Below are positions 45,831 through 54,135 of a stretch of DNA of 64,000 bases, piece after piece. Every line of letters begins with the position of its first letter. Positions within the stretch are counted from its first letter, which is position 1. A model generated the notes under the pieces. It was not told the DNA's origin. It ran no database searches and saw nothing but the letters and a program-made list of their open reading frames with translations. Source of the stretch: Hyphococcus sp. (GTDB taxonomy: Bacteria > Pseudomonadota > Alphaproteobacteria > Caulobacterales > Parvularculaceae); contig JABDJK010000095.1 of assembly GCA_013002535.1 (NCBI GenBank), positions 1 to 64,000 of the forward strand. The letters run 5' to 3'. The position numbers were made by a program, and so were the translations under genes.

Positions 45831-47366
45831 ATGAGTGAAAAGAAAAGATCATCGGTGAAATCGGTTTTGACGGCGTCCGTTGCAGCAATTGCTGCATTAT
45901 CGATTGTCGCCGGTCCGACGACCGCCATGGCGCAACAATGTGCGGCTGAAGAAGGCGGCGCCTCAAAAACGTTGAACCCGAATGTCGCCAGAGTCTTGCA
46001 GGTCGTTTACGAACAAATGCAGGCTGAGCAATTTCAGGGTGCGCTCGCGGGACTGAATGGTCTTATCAGCAGCCGCGGCGACAGCATGGCTCCGTTCGAC
46101 AAGGCGACGACGTATGAGCTTCGTGGATCGGTAAAGGCGAGCCTTGATGATTATCGCGGGGCGCAATCGGATTTCCGCACGGCATTGAACACGAATGCGC
46201 TGCCGGCAAACCGTAATAATCAGCTTCGTTACTTCATTGCCCAAATTGACGCGCAACTGGAAAATTATGACGCCGCAATTACTGGTCTGAACCAATGGAT
46301 CAGCAATGCGCGCGCGTGTGGTGAAACCGTTGATTCGAACGCCTACTATCTGCTTGCTGCGATGTATATGCAAAAACAGCCGCCCAATCCGCGCGCAGCG
46401 GTCGGGCCGGCGGAAAATGCGCTTGCGGGATCGACAGAACCGAAGAAGGGGTATTACGACCTCTTGAACCTGATTTACTCAGAGCTAAACGACAACGCCA
46501 AGCGCGGCCCTTTACTGGAAACGATGGTCGGTTATTGGCCTGGAAATAAAGACTACTGGAAACAGCTTTCCGGCGCCTACAGCCAGGCCGGTCGTGACCG
46601 AGACGCATTTTCTGTTTTCGAGGTTGCCTACCGCGCGGGCCTGCTCGAGACGGAAAGCGAAATTGTCACGCTGGTGAACTATTATTCGTTCTTCGAAAAT
46701 CCATATCGCGGAGCCAAGCTTCTCGAACAGGAAATGAACGCGGGCAACGTCGCGCGGACTCAAAAAAATCTGGTTCTGCTTTCACAGCTCTGGAGCCAGT
46801 CGCGCGAGCATAAAAAATCAATTCCGATTTTGCGCGAAGCGGCGCGCGGATCTGCCAACGGTGAATTGTCTTACCGGCTGGGACAGGTTCTTTTGGCGGA
46901 TGAGCAATACTCCGCAGCGCAAACAGCGCTTGAATCCGCGCTCAACAAAGGCGGCATGGATCGCAAAGACACCGGCGACGCGTGGTTGCTCCTCGGCACC
47001 GCGCGTTTCAGCCAGGCCGGTCCCGAAGACGTAGCAATCTGGCAGAGCTCGAGAGCGGCGTTCCGCAATGCCCAGCGCTACGAAGGCGCTCGGACCCGGG
47101 CGACCGACTGGATCACGTATATCAACGCTGTTGAACAGACCTATATTCAAGGTAAAGAAATCGAACGCGCGCAAATTCAAGAACGTTGCGAAGCGGATCT
47201 CGCCCGTATCGAACAACAAGAGCGCATTGAAGAATTGCAAGGGTCTCCTGTTTCTGCTCAGACGCAGCAAGAGCGGGCGGCAAAACGCGCCGAATGTGCG
47301 GAGTTGTTGGGCACAGGCGATGACGATGCGGCGGCGGATGACTCCGGTGGGGGCGACGGCGAATAA
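45831..47366 (+). CDS. Exported TPR protein of the TonB2-like operon
   Basis: A 511-residue protein with a signal peptide (about 1-34, TAMAQQ) and an array of tetratricopeptide-like repeats across about 60-400, then an acidic Gln/Glu-rich tail. TPR proteins follow tonB2 in Vibrio and Shewanella operons and may organise the machine in the periplasm. A strong terminator follows. Confidence 0.87.
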   Translation: MSEKKRSSVKSVLTASVAAIAALSIVAGPTTAMAQQCAAEEGGASKTLNPNVARVLQVVYEQMQAEQFQGALAGLNGLISSRGDSMAPFDKATTYELRGSVKASLDDYRGAQSDFRTALNTNALPANRNNQLRYFIAQIDAQLENYDAAITGLNQWISNARACGETVDSNAYYLLAAMYMQKQPPNPRAAVGPAENALAGSTEPKKGYYDLLNLIYSELNDNAKRGPLLETMVGYWPGNKDYWKQLSGAYSQAGRDRDAFSVFEVAYRAGLLETESEIVTLVNYYSFFENPYRGAKLLEQEMNAGNVARTQKNLVLLSQLWSQSREHKKSIPILREAARGSANGELSYRLGQVLLADEQYSAAQTALESALNKGGMDRKDTGDAWLLLGTARFSQAGPEDVAIWQSSRAAFRNAQRYEGARTRATDWITYINAVEQTYIQGKEIERAQIQERCEADLARIEQQERIEELQGSPVSAQTQQERAAKRAECAELLGTGDDDAAADDSGGGDGE

Positions 47367-47390
47367 GCCTCCCATAGTCCGATGAAAAAA

Positions 47391-47421
47391 AAGGCCCGCT
47401 TTTCGCGGGCCTTTTTTTTTT
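47391..47421 (+). terminator. Rho-independent terminator of the TonB operon
   Basis: AAGGCCCGC (47391-47399), loop TTTTC, GCGGGCCTT (47405-47413), followed by a long T-run to 47421. An A-run precedes it, so it may also serve the convergent lipoprotein gene. Confidence 0.92.
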
Positions 47422-47458
47422 AGAAAATCAAATCTCAACGCGCTCTATCAGCCGAAAA

Positions 47459-47758
47459 TTAGAAGCTCTCGTCACGTTCACCCAAAATACGCCCGCCATC
47501 ATGAACCTCCGGCAGCTGGCTCGCGCATTCCATATAGCCCTGCCGCCAGCCGGCGCGGTAGGCGTCATCATTGTCAAAGGCGCGGGCGTCGCGCGATTTT
47601 TTGGTAGAAAAGCTTTTGTCTTCTTCGGTTGAGGTGACGCAGCCATCGCCATAACCGGCCTGAAAACTAGGATATTCCCTCAGCGCCAGATCATCCGCGG
47701 TTGCGCAACCGGCAAGCAAAACCGCGGCCCCGCCGCAAAACATCAAGGATCGGATCAT
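47459..47758 (-). CDS. Small lipoprotein, unknown
   Basis: A 99-residue protein with a lipoprotein signal (AAVLLAGC, Cys18), then a soluble part with FQAGYGDGC and AYRAGWRQGYMEC, suggestive of a short repeat with two Cys. No recognised family. ATG 47758 has GAAGGA upstream; ATG 47782 would add eight residues. Confidence 0.72.
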   Translation of the reverse strand: MIRSLMFCGGAAVLLAGCATADDLALREYPSFQAGYGDGCVTSTEEDKSFSTKKSRDARAFDNDDAYRAGWRQGYMECASQLPEVHDGGRILGERDESF

Positions 47759-47908
47759 GGTCGCAAGGGTCCTTCTTTTCACTTTGAAAACCCAGCTTAG
47801 CAGAGAGTAAACGCCGGAGTCGCGAAAAACCGGCCCTAAAAGTGAAATCCATCGTTAACGGTGTTGCGGTTACAACAGGAGCCGAGAAATTACCGGAATT
47901 GTGACCGA

Positions 47909-49099
47909 ATGAACGAATTTGACACCGCCACTGGCGCTGAGCCGGTCATGGACGCAGAGACGATGTTGACGCCGATCAAACAGATCGGGCCAACGCCGCG
48001 TGCGCAAATGGTTCGCAAACTCGTTGACATTGTCGTTCTCCCATCAGGCCAGGTTTCCGCGAATGAGCGCTCGTTAATAGCCGACATCTTGTTGCAGGTG
48101 CTCGATAAGGTTGAGATCGAGCTCCGCATCGAAGTCGCCAAACGTATCGCCCGGGTCCCGGAAAGTCCGCCTTCCTTGATCCGGATGCTTATTCTGGATG
48201 AGCCGGAAGTTGCTTCTGAACTCATCAGCAAAGCGGAAAGCGTGCCAGAAGCGTTGTTGATTGAGGCGGCGCGCGAGGGCAAGACATCGCACCGGGTGCA
48301 AATCGCAAAACGCATTGACCTGACAACGTCTGTTGCCGACGCAGTTCTTGAACAACGCGAATTTGAAGTCTGTATGCAGGTGTTGCGGCGCGACGATATT
48401 ACGTTGTCGCCAAATGCGATTAACGTCCTCGTCGCCTTGAGCGCGACAAAGGACGAACTTCAACTGCCGCTACTGCGCCGTCACGAACTCGAACCGGCGC
48501 ACGGTTTTATGATGTTCTGGTGGGTGGAAAAAGAGCGCCGCAAGCGCATCCTGACTAGATTTTCGCTGAACCGCGCCGTGATTCAGGACGCCCTTGCGGA
48601 TCTCTATCCAAAAGTCTTTCGCGGCAATGGCGAACCGGATCCTTTCGTTAAAGAAATTCTTATCCTTGCCGAACGCCGGCACCGCCCAAGGGGCGCTAAT
48701 GGCGAGCCGGTTTCCATGGAAGTCGTATTGCGAACCATGGCGGCGGCGCGGAAATATCCGACCCAGGAAATTATCGACGCCGTGGGCCTCATTGCCGGCA
48801 TAACCCGTGAACTGGCAGCGCGCATCTTGCGCGATACCGGCGGCGAATCTTTCGCTGTTATGTGTAAAAGTCTTGGCATCCCGCGCGATGATTTTTTTGA
48901 ATTTGTCAGCGTCAAACGCGATGGCGATGAAACGCCGCCAGAGCTGCACGAGAAACATGCTGAATACTTACTCGAAATATTTGACACGATTGCACGTGAT
49001 TACTCGCGCGCTGTTTTGCGTTATTGGGACTGGGACGGCAATCCGCGCATCGCGTTTATCACACGGCTTCTTGGTTTGTCCGACGACGATGTCGAATAA
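47909..49099 (+). CDS. DUF2336 domain protein
   Basis: A 396-residue helical-repeat protein of the DUF2336 family, common in alphaproteobacteria. Repeated short helical hairpins (VAKRIARVPESPPSLIRML, LLIEAAREGKTSHRVQIAKRI) resemble HEAT-like units. Role unknown. ATG 47909 is preferred over an in-frame start 48 bases upstream. Confidence 0.82.
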   Translation: MNEFDTATGAEPVMDAETMLTPIKQIGPTPRAQMVRKLVDIVVLPSGQVSANERSLIADILLQVLDKVEIELRIEVAKRIARVPESPPSLIRMLILDEPEVASELISKAESVPEALLIEAAREGKTSHRVQIAKRIDLTTSVADAVLEQREFEVCMQVLRRDDITLSPNAINVLVALSATKDELQLPLLRRHELEPAHGFMMFWWVEKERRKRILTRFSLNRAVIQDALADLYPKVFRGNGEPDPFVKEILILAERRHRPRGANGEPVSMEVVLRTMAAARKYPTQEIIDAVGLIAGITRELAARILRDTGGESFAVMCKSLGIPRDDFFEFVSVKRDGDETPPELHEKHAEYLLEIFDTIARDYSRAVLRYWDWDGNPRIAFITRLLGLSDDDVE

Positions 49100-49140
49100 T
49101 TTTTTCGAGACGATCGATCTTTAATCACGCTTTAATTGCT

Positions 49141-49338
49141 TTATGCAATAACCTGCAACGCGCGCTGGCGGCGGCCTTGCGTATCTAGGTTGCTGCCGGC
49201 GTCGCTTTTATAAAATTTAATGATTTCGCGATAATTTGAATAAAAATTTTGCTGCGTCTCAACCGAGGCGTTAACGCGCATTGGCGCATAATAATAACGG
49301 GTTTTCGAATCCGTATGGAAATTTTCGGGAGGGCGCAT
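49141..49338 (-). CDS. 65-residue hypothetical protein divergently overlapping the ParA-like gene
   Basis: A minus-strand frame with protein-like composition and codon usage like its neighbours: MRPPENFHTDSKTRYYYAP, then NFYSNYREIIKFYKSD. GAGGA lies four bases before its ATG (49338). That start codon overlaps the ATG of the plus-strand ParA gene at 49337 by two bases, so each ribosome binding site lies inside the other gene. The product is basic, Tyr/Asn-rich, with no signal or membrane helix and no family I recognise. Confidence 0.5.
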   Translation of the reverse strand: MRPPENFHTDSKTRYYYAPMRVNASVETQQNFYSNYREIIKFYKSDAGSNLDTQGRRQRALQVIA

Positions 49339-50050
49339 GTTTTCCTCAATGCGTGTGATAGTATTCGCTTCGCAAAAGGGCGGTTCCGGCAAAACGACAT
49401 TGTCCGGCCATATCGCTGTTGAGGCTGAACGGCAGGGATGTGGTCCTGTCGCCTTGATTGATACAGACCCGCAGGGCTCCTTGGCGAAATGGTGGAACGT
49501 TCGAAAAGATCCGTCGCCGGCCTTTATCCAGTCCGTATTTTCAAATTTGTTTTATGACCTCGACAGCGCCCGCGACGAAGGGTTTCGCTTGGTCGTCATT
49601 GATACGCCGCCGGCGGTAACGCGCGCGATCTCTGAAGTTGTCAGCTTTGCCGACATCGTTGTTGCGCCGACGCGGCCGAGCCCGCATGATTTGCGCGCCG
49701 TTGGGCCGACCGTCGATATAGCGGAGGCCCGCGGCAAGCCGTTAATCTTTGTTGTGAACGGCGCGACGCAGCGCGCCCGCATCACGTCCGAAGCGGCAAT
49801 TGCGCTTTCGCAGCATGGTACCGTGGCGCCGACCACAATCCACCACCGCGTTGATTTTGCGGCGTCCATGATTGACGGACGCACCGTCATGGAAATCGAT
49901 CCGTTCTGCCAATCGAGCCAGGAAATCACGACGCTGTGGAACTATCTCCATGAACGCCTGCAGCGCGCTGACGGCGGTTATCGCGCGGGCGAGGACGGCA
50001 TCAGCGGCGCTGCGGCGCAAAACCGGGTCTTCGGGAAACGGGCGGGCTAA
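49337..50050 (+). CDS. ParA-like P-loop ATPase
   Basis: A 237-residue ATPase with the deviant Walker A FASQKGGSGKTTLSG (8-22), switch region LIDTDPQGSLAKWW and Walker B VVIDTPPAVT. It lacks the HTH domain of large ParA proteins. Such orphan ParA/MinD-like proteins position plasmids, chemoreceptors or other cargo. The strong site GGGAGGG precedes ATG 49337. It overlaps its partner gene by one base (TAATG). Confidence 0.9.
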   Translation: MFSSMRVIVFASQKGGSGKTTLSGHIAVEAERQGCGPVALIDTDPQGSLAKWWNVRKDPSPAFIQSVFSNLFYDLDSARDEGFRLVVIDTPPAVTRAISEVVSFADIVVAPTRPSPHDLRAVGPTVDIAEARGKPLIFVVNGATQRARITSEAAIALSQHGTVAPTTIHHRVDFAASMIDGRTVMEIDPFCQSSQEITTLWNYLHERLQRADGGYRAGEDGISGAAAQNRVFGKRAG

Positions 50051-50616
50051 TGTCTGGATATGCTCCGAACCCGACATACCAATCACCAAGCGAACCGGCG
50101 CAATTATCCGCAGGGCTATTAGCGCGCAAAGGCGAAGCATTGCCTGCCGTCGATGCGCAGGTTTTTGCCGGCGTTGATATCGAAACGCAGATCCGTCCGG
50201 TCCGTCCCGGTGATAAGCGTGCGAAGGAAGTGAACGATCGCGCCGTTGGTTCGCTTTATCAGCTTGCCGAACCGGTAGCGCCTGGGACGCCTCGTAACGT
50301 CGATTTCAAAAGCAAGGTTGTGTCTTCACAACAAAATGTAACCATCAAGCCTCCGGCCGCGCGCGATGCGTGGTTCTCCAAGCGTAAAAAACGCGCGCCG
50401 CTTGCTGCGACCGAAGGACCAAAAGCGGTTGTCACTTATCGCATGCCGGCGAACGAATTCCTGCGCCTGCGCCGAGCGTCGAAAGAGCTGGAGATGACGT
50501 GTCAGGCGATCATTCTTGACGCGCTTGATTGTTATCTCGATGCGTATGAAATTCCGGCTGTTTCAATGGCTGAAGCGAAACACGAAGCGGCGTTGATGGC
50601 GCGCAAACGCAAATAG
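50050..50616 (+). CDS. Partner of the ParA-like ATPase, possible RHH domain
   Basis: A 188-residue protein. The first 120 residues look flexible and Pro/basic-rich. The C-terminal part, VVTYRMPANEFLRLRRASKELEMTCQAIILDALDCYLDAY, has the strand-helix-helix pattern of a ribbon-helix-helix DNA-binding protein (visual match). Translationally coupled to the ParA-like gene, it is probably its centromere-like or cargo adaptor. No parS-like repeat is evident nearby. Confidence 0.68.
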   Translation: MSGYAPNPTYQSPSEPAQLSAGLLARKGEALPAVDAQVFAGVDIETQIRPVRPGDKRAKEVNDRAVGSLYQLAEPVAPGTPRNVDFKSKVVSSQQNVTIKPPAARDAWFSKRKKRAPLAATEGPKAVVTYRMPANEFLRLRRASKELEMTCQAIILDALDCYLDAYEIPAVSMAEAKHEAALMARKRK

Positions 50617-50693
50617 CGCCGCTCGACTAACCTCAGCGAATTTGCCATCATGCCGCCCGCGAGGGGACCAATCGCTCAACTCGGGAATTGGTC

Positions 50694-51818
50694 ATGAAGT
50701 ATATTTCTACGTTTTTTGCGGCGCTTTCGATTGCAGTTTCTGGTTGCTATGCCAACGATGTTGGTGAGCCTGAAGATAGAAATTTGCAAGGTCTCGCGGC
50801 ATCGCTGGATTTTATAATCACTCCGCTAGAGGCCGAGGGCGCCAGCGGCGTAGTGTTTGTAACGAACGGTGACCAAGAAGCTTACGCCCGCGCTTTTGGA
50901 TTCGCCGATTGCGCGAACAAAATTCCAATGACATTGAACCATGTCATTTCAATTGGCTCCATCACAAAAGAGTTGGTCAATGTCGCTGCCTTTGATCTCG
51001 TCGATGAGAGCGTCATTTCCTGGGATGACGCAGTATCAAAATGGATCGCGGACTGGCCCGCCGAAAAAGCAATCACCATTCGTCAGCTTAGCACCCATAC
51101 ATCAGGATTGCCGGACATCGTTGATGAAAATGGCGCGCCAATACCGTTCACGCCTGAATATGATTTCGCGCCGGTGACGCGGGAAGAAATGATCGATCGT
51201 GCGCGCGCGTCGAAACTCCTGTTCGAGCCGGGAACGCAAGAGCGCTATTCCAATTTGGGGTTCGCGCTTTATGCAGCAATTCTGGAGAACGCCGTGGGTC
51301 AGCCAATTGAGGAAATCCTCCGTAAGCGAATATTCGAGCCAGCGGGCATGATGCAAACGGGTTACGTTGTCCCAGACTGGACGATGTCGAATTTTGCCGA
51401 GGGGTGCCGCGCCGACAGGTCCCGCTGGGGGTCGCCCTTGCCGGACGGTCGCTGGATGGAAGACGGACCGGGCTGGAATTTGCGCGGAAATGGCGGGCTT
51501 TACTCTACGGCGCGTGACATGGCGCGTTATATGGGTGGGCTTGGCGCCAAGAAATTTCTATCAGATGCAGCTGATCAGAGCTGGCGCGATAAACGTCTGG
51601 TATTTGTTAAATCGGCGAATGCCCGCGGTTTTGGACCAGCGGGCGGCAACGGCATTACCAATACCGTCATATTCTGGCTCGAAGAAGACGCCGACGGCAA
51701 TGATTTGCGCGTCGTCATAATGACGACCGACGCCAGCCATCAGGCCGAGAGTTTTGCCAGCGACATCATCCGGTCGGCGTTTAATGTGTTTCGGCCTATT
51801 GAGGAACCTGCGCCGTAG
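50694..51818 (+). CDS. Lipoprotein serine hydrolase (class C beta-lactamase fold)
   Basis: A 374-residue protein with a lipoprotein signal (AVSGC, Cys18), SITK (SxxK, Ser89) and YSN (YxN). A KTG-like third box is replaced by a Gly-rich FGPAGGNG region. Should be an envelope peptidase or esterase. It is independent of the similar enzyme at 23107. The in-frame TTG six bases earlier is less likely than ATG 50694. Confidence 0.85.
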   Translation: MKYISTFFAALSIAVSGCYANDVGEPEDRNLQGLAASLDFIITPLEAEGASGVVFVTNGDQEAYARAFGFADCANKIPMTLNHVISIGSITKELVNVAAFDLVDESVISWDDAVSKWIADWPAEKAITIRQLSTHTSGLPDIVDENGAPIPFTPEYDFAPVTREEMIDRARASKLLFEPGTQERYSNLGFALYAAILENAVGQPIEEILRKRIFEPAGMMQTGYVVPDWTMSNFAEGCRADRSRWGSPLPDGRWMEDGPGWNLRGNGGLYSTARDMARYMGGLGAKKFLSDAADQSWRDKRLVFVKSANARGFGPAGGNGITNTVIFWLEEDADGNDLRVVIMTTDASHQAESFASDIIRSAFNVFRPIEEPAP

Positions 51819-51969
51819 CTTTGGGGAAAACTCACCGCCTCCAATGGCGGCGCGCCGTGTCGGTTTTTCCAACCAAACCGTTGATTTCCGCATGGAATCT
51901 GCGACATTCCCGGCTGGTCGTTGGTACTGACGCCGCCCGTCCGGGCCGGCAACTTTAATTTCGGGATTT

Positions 51970-52452
51970 ATGGGGCGATTTCTCATCCTCGTCGTCGTGC
52001 TTGGCGCAATCTGGCTGCTTCTGTCCGGATATTTCGACAAGACGCTTTTGCTGATTTTCGGCGCGGCGTCGTCGATCTTCACGGCGTGGCTGGCGAAACG
52101 CTCCGGCATTCTCGATGATGAGGGCGTCCCAGGCGGCATTTTCCCCGGCATCATTGGCTATACGTTCTGGCTGGTTTTCGAGATCGGAAAGGCCAACATC
52201 ATGGTGGCGCGACAGGCGCTGGCGGTTGAGCCCAAGCTTTCGCCGAAACTTTTTTATGCGCCGAACCCGCCAAGATCGCGCCTCGGCAAAGTGATTTTCG
52301 GCAACTCCATCACCATGACGCCGGGAACGGTCACTGTTGATCTGCGCGAAGAACAAATTCTCGTCCATGGATTGACGGAAGAACTCGCTGACGTAGACGG
52401 CATCCACGACATGGGCGAGCGGGTCGCGAGAATCGAAAGGGCGCGGGCATGA
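51970..52452 (+). CDS. mnhE: Na+/H+ antiporter subunit E
   Basis: A 160-residue membrane protein, first gene of a tightly packed operon. MnhE/MrpE signatures: two or three N-terminal helices, then GKVIFGNSITMTPGTVTVDL and ILVHGL. Required for assembly of multi-subunit Mrp-type cation/proton antiporters. Overlaps mnhF by four bases. Confidence 0.93.
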   Translation: MGRFLILVVVLGAIWLLLSGYFDKTLLLIFGAASSIFTAWLAKRSGILDDEGVPGGIFPGIIGYTFWLVFEIGKANIMVARQALAVEPKLSPKLFYAPNPPRSRLGKVIFGNSITMTPGTVTVDLREEQILVHGLTEELADVDGIHDMGERVARIERARA

Positions 52453-52757
52453 GCATGTTTGCTGTTGCGACCGTTGCGATTGTCATCGCCATGGCTCTGG
52501 CGTTGGTTCGCGCCTTTGCGGGGCCTTCGCTCTATGACCGGGTGCTTGCTGGCAACTCTTTCGGCACCAAGACGGTAATTCTTATCGGCGTTATGGGCTT
52601 TTTAACGGGCCGACCGGATTTTCTTGACATCGCGCTTTTGTATGCGCTCATCAATTTTGCAGCGACGATTGCGATTTTGCGGTTCTTCTCTTATCGCCAA
52701 CCAAAACGAACGCCGGCTGAGCCAAGCTCTGCGGCGACGGGTGGCAGCGATGATTGA
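52449..52757 (+). CDS. mnhF: Na+/H+ antiporter subunit F
   Basis: A 102-residue protein with three helices; RAFAGPSLYDRVLAGNSFGTKTVILIGVMGFLTGRPDFLDIALLYALINFAATIAILRF is the MnhF core. ATGA overlap with mnhE; stop inside the mnhG start region. Confidence 0.93.
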   Translation: MSMFAVATVAIVIAMALALVRAFAGPSLYDRVLAGNSFGTKTVILIGVMGFLTGRPDFLDIALLYALINFAATIAILRFFSYRQPKRTPAEPSSAATGGSDD

Positions 52758-53100
52758 GGCAATGAATTGGGAACTCATTCGCGACGTTTTGTCGTGGGTA
52801 TTGTTCATCGTCGGCGGTCTTGGCGTTGTCGTCGGCGCGCTCGGCATCGTCCGGTTCCCTGACTTTTTTACTCGGCTGCACGCCGCCGGCATTACCGATA
52901 CGGCGGGCGCGGAACTGATCGTTTTTGCAATGATGCTCCAGGCGCCGAACTGGCTTGTGGTTGTGAAGCTCGGTTTCATTGCTGCGTTTCTGGCGCTGAC
53001 GTCGCCGGTCGCCACCCACGCCATTGCCCACGCCGCCTGGATGACTGGCTTCCGCCCCATGGAAGGGCCTGACCTTCGCTATGAGGGGGACGGTAAATGA
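52750..53100 (+). CDS. mnhG: Na+/H+ antiporter subunit G
   Basis: A 116-residue protein with three helices and the MnhG motif GALGIVRFPDFFTRLHAAGITDTAGAELI. ATG 52750 overlaps the end of mnhF by eight bases; a longer in-frame extension upstream lies within mnhF and is not real. Confidence 0.93.
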   Translation: MIEAMNWELIRDVLSWVLFIVGGLGVVVGALGIVRFPDFFTRLHAAGITDTAGAELIVFAMMLQAPNWLVVVKLGFIAAFLALTSPVATHAIAHAAWMTGFRPMEGPDLRYEGDGK

Positions 53101-53687
53101 CCGAAGGGCATTCCACCTTGAGCGCAATGGTCTTTGTCGACCTCTCATTGTTGACGATGTTGTTTCTCGTCGCCATCGCCATGCTTCGTTCACGGCATTT
53201 GTTCGCGGTCGTCATGCTGTCCGGCATTTATTCGCTGTTATCAGCGGCGTTTTTCGTCTCGCTCGATGCTGTTGATGTCGCCTTTACTGAGGCTGCGGTG
53301 GGCGCCGGGATATCCACAGTTTTGATGTTGGCGGGCATGCTCCTGACGTCTCGTCGGGAAAAACCGGTGATGCCGGGCCGGGCGCCAATTGCGATGGCTG
53401 TGGTCTTTATCACCGGGGCCGCGCTCATCTACGCGACCATTGATATGCCGGCCTTCGGCGACGCTAATGCGCCAGCCAATGCGTATGTCGGCAAGCAATA
53501 TGTTGAGCGCACGCCAAACGAAATCGCGGTCCCGAATATCGTCACGGCGGTTCTGGCGAGCTATCGCGGCTTTGATACGCTGGGCGAGGTGTTGGTTGTT
53601 TTTACCGCCGGTCTCGCGGTCATTTTGTTGCTCGGCTTTGGCTCGGCGCGCGGCGGACGCGAAGTTTCCGATCAGGAGGATGAATGA
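53097..53687 (+). CDS. MbhD/MbhE-like subunit (DUF4040), MrpA C-terminal equivalent
   Basis: A 196-residue protein with five helices. SLLSAAFFVSLDAVDVAFTEAAVGAGISTVLMLAGM is the DUF4040/MbhD core that forms the C-terminal part of MrpA; the second half, ending ASYRGFDTLGEVLVVFTAGLAVILLL, is MbhE-like. So the MrpA C-terminal region is encoded as a separate gene here. Overlaps mnhG by four bases. Confidence 0.88.
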   Translation: MTEGHSTLSAMVFVDLSLLTMLFLVAIAMLRSRHLFAVVMLSGIYSLLSAAFFVSLDAVDVAFTEAAVGAGISTVLMLAGMLLTSRREKPVMPGRAPIAMAVVFITGAALIYATIDMPAFGDANAPANAYVGKQYVERTPNEIAVPNIVTAVLASYRGFDTLGEVLVVFTAGLAVILLLGFGSARGGREVSDQEDE

Positions 53688-54127
53688 TGGAACACGCCAT
53701 CCTCAAGATCACGACCAAGATTTTGTTCGCGCCGATTATTTTATTCGCGCTTTATGTTCAGTTCCATGGCGACTATGGGCCCGGCGGCGGATTTCAGGCC
53801 GGCGTAATATTTGCGGTCGCGTTTATATTGCACGCCTTTTGTTTCGGTCTTGAAGAAACCAAAAAGGCGATGCCGCAAAAAGCCCTCATCATCGCTATGG
53901 TCATCGGCTTTCTGTTTTATGCCGGCACGGGCGTTGCGACCATGCTGCTTGGCGCAAACTTCCTTGGTTACGATGTGATTGATCCGGATTCGACGCATCA
54001 TGCGGGCCAGCATTACGGCATTCTGCTCGTTGAATGGGGCGTCGGCGTCACTGTCGCATCGACCATGCTGACGATTTTTTATCACTTCACAGGCCGCGAG
54101 CCTGACATCGATCAAGAGGACTGGTAG
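53687..54127 (+). CDS. mnhB: Na+/H+ antiporter subunit B
   Basis: A 146-residue protein with four helices and the MnhB hallmark FHGDYGPGGGFQAGVIFAVAFILHAFCFG. AGGAGG precedes it; ATG 53684 would add one Met. It links the hydrophobic core to the proton path in the complex. Confidence 0.93.
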   Translation: MEHAILKITTKILFAPIILFALYVQFHGDYGPGGGFQAGVIFAVAFILHAFCFGLEETKKAMPQKALIIAMVIGFLFYAGTGVATMLLGANFLGYDVIDPDSTHHAGQHYGILLVEWGVGVTVASTMLTIFYHFTGREPDIDQEDW

Positions 54128-54135
54128 GCGCCTTG

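Noticed and set aside
46818-47438. 206-residue minus-strand frame over the TPR gene end
   Set aside because: Runs through the terminator and antisense to a convincing gene.
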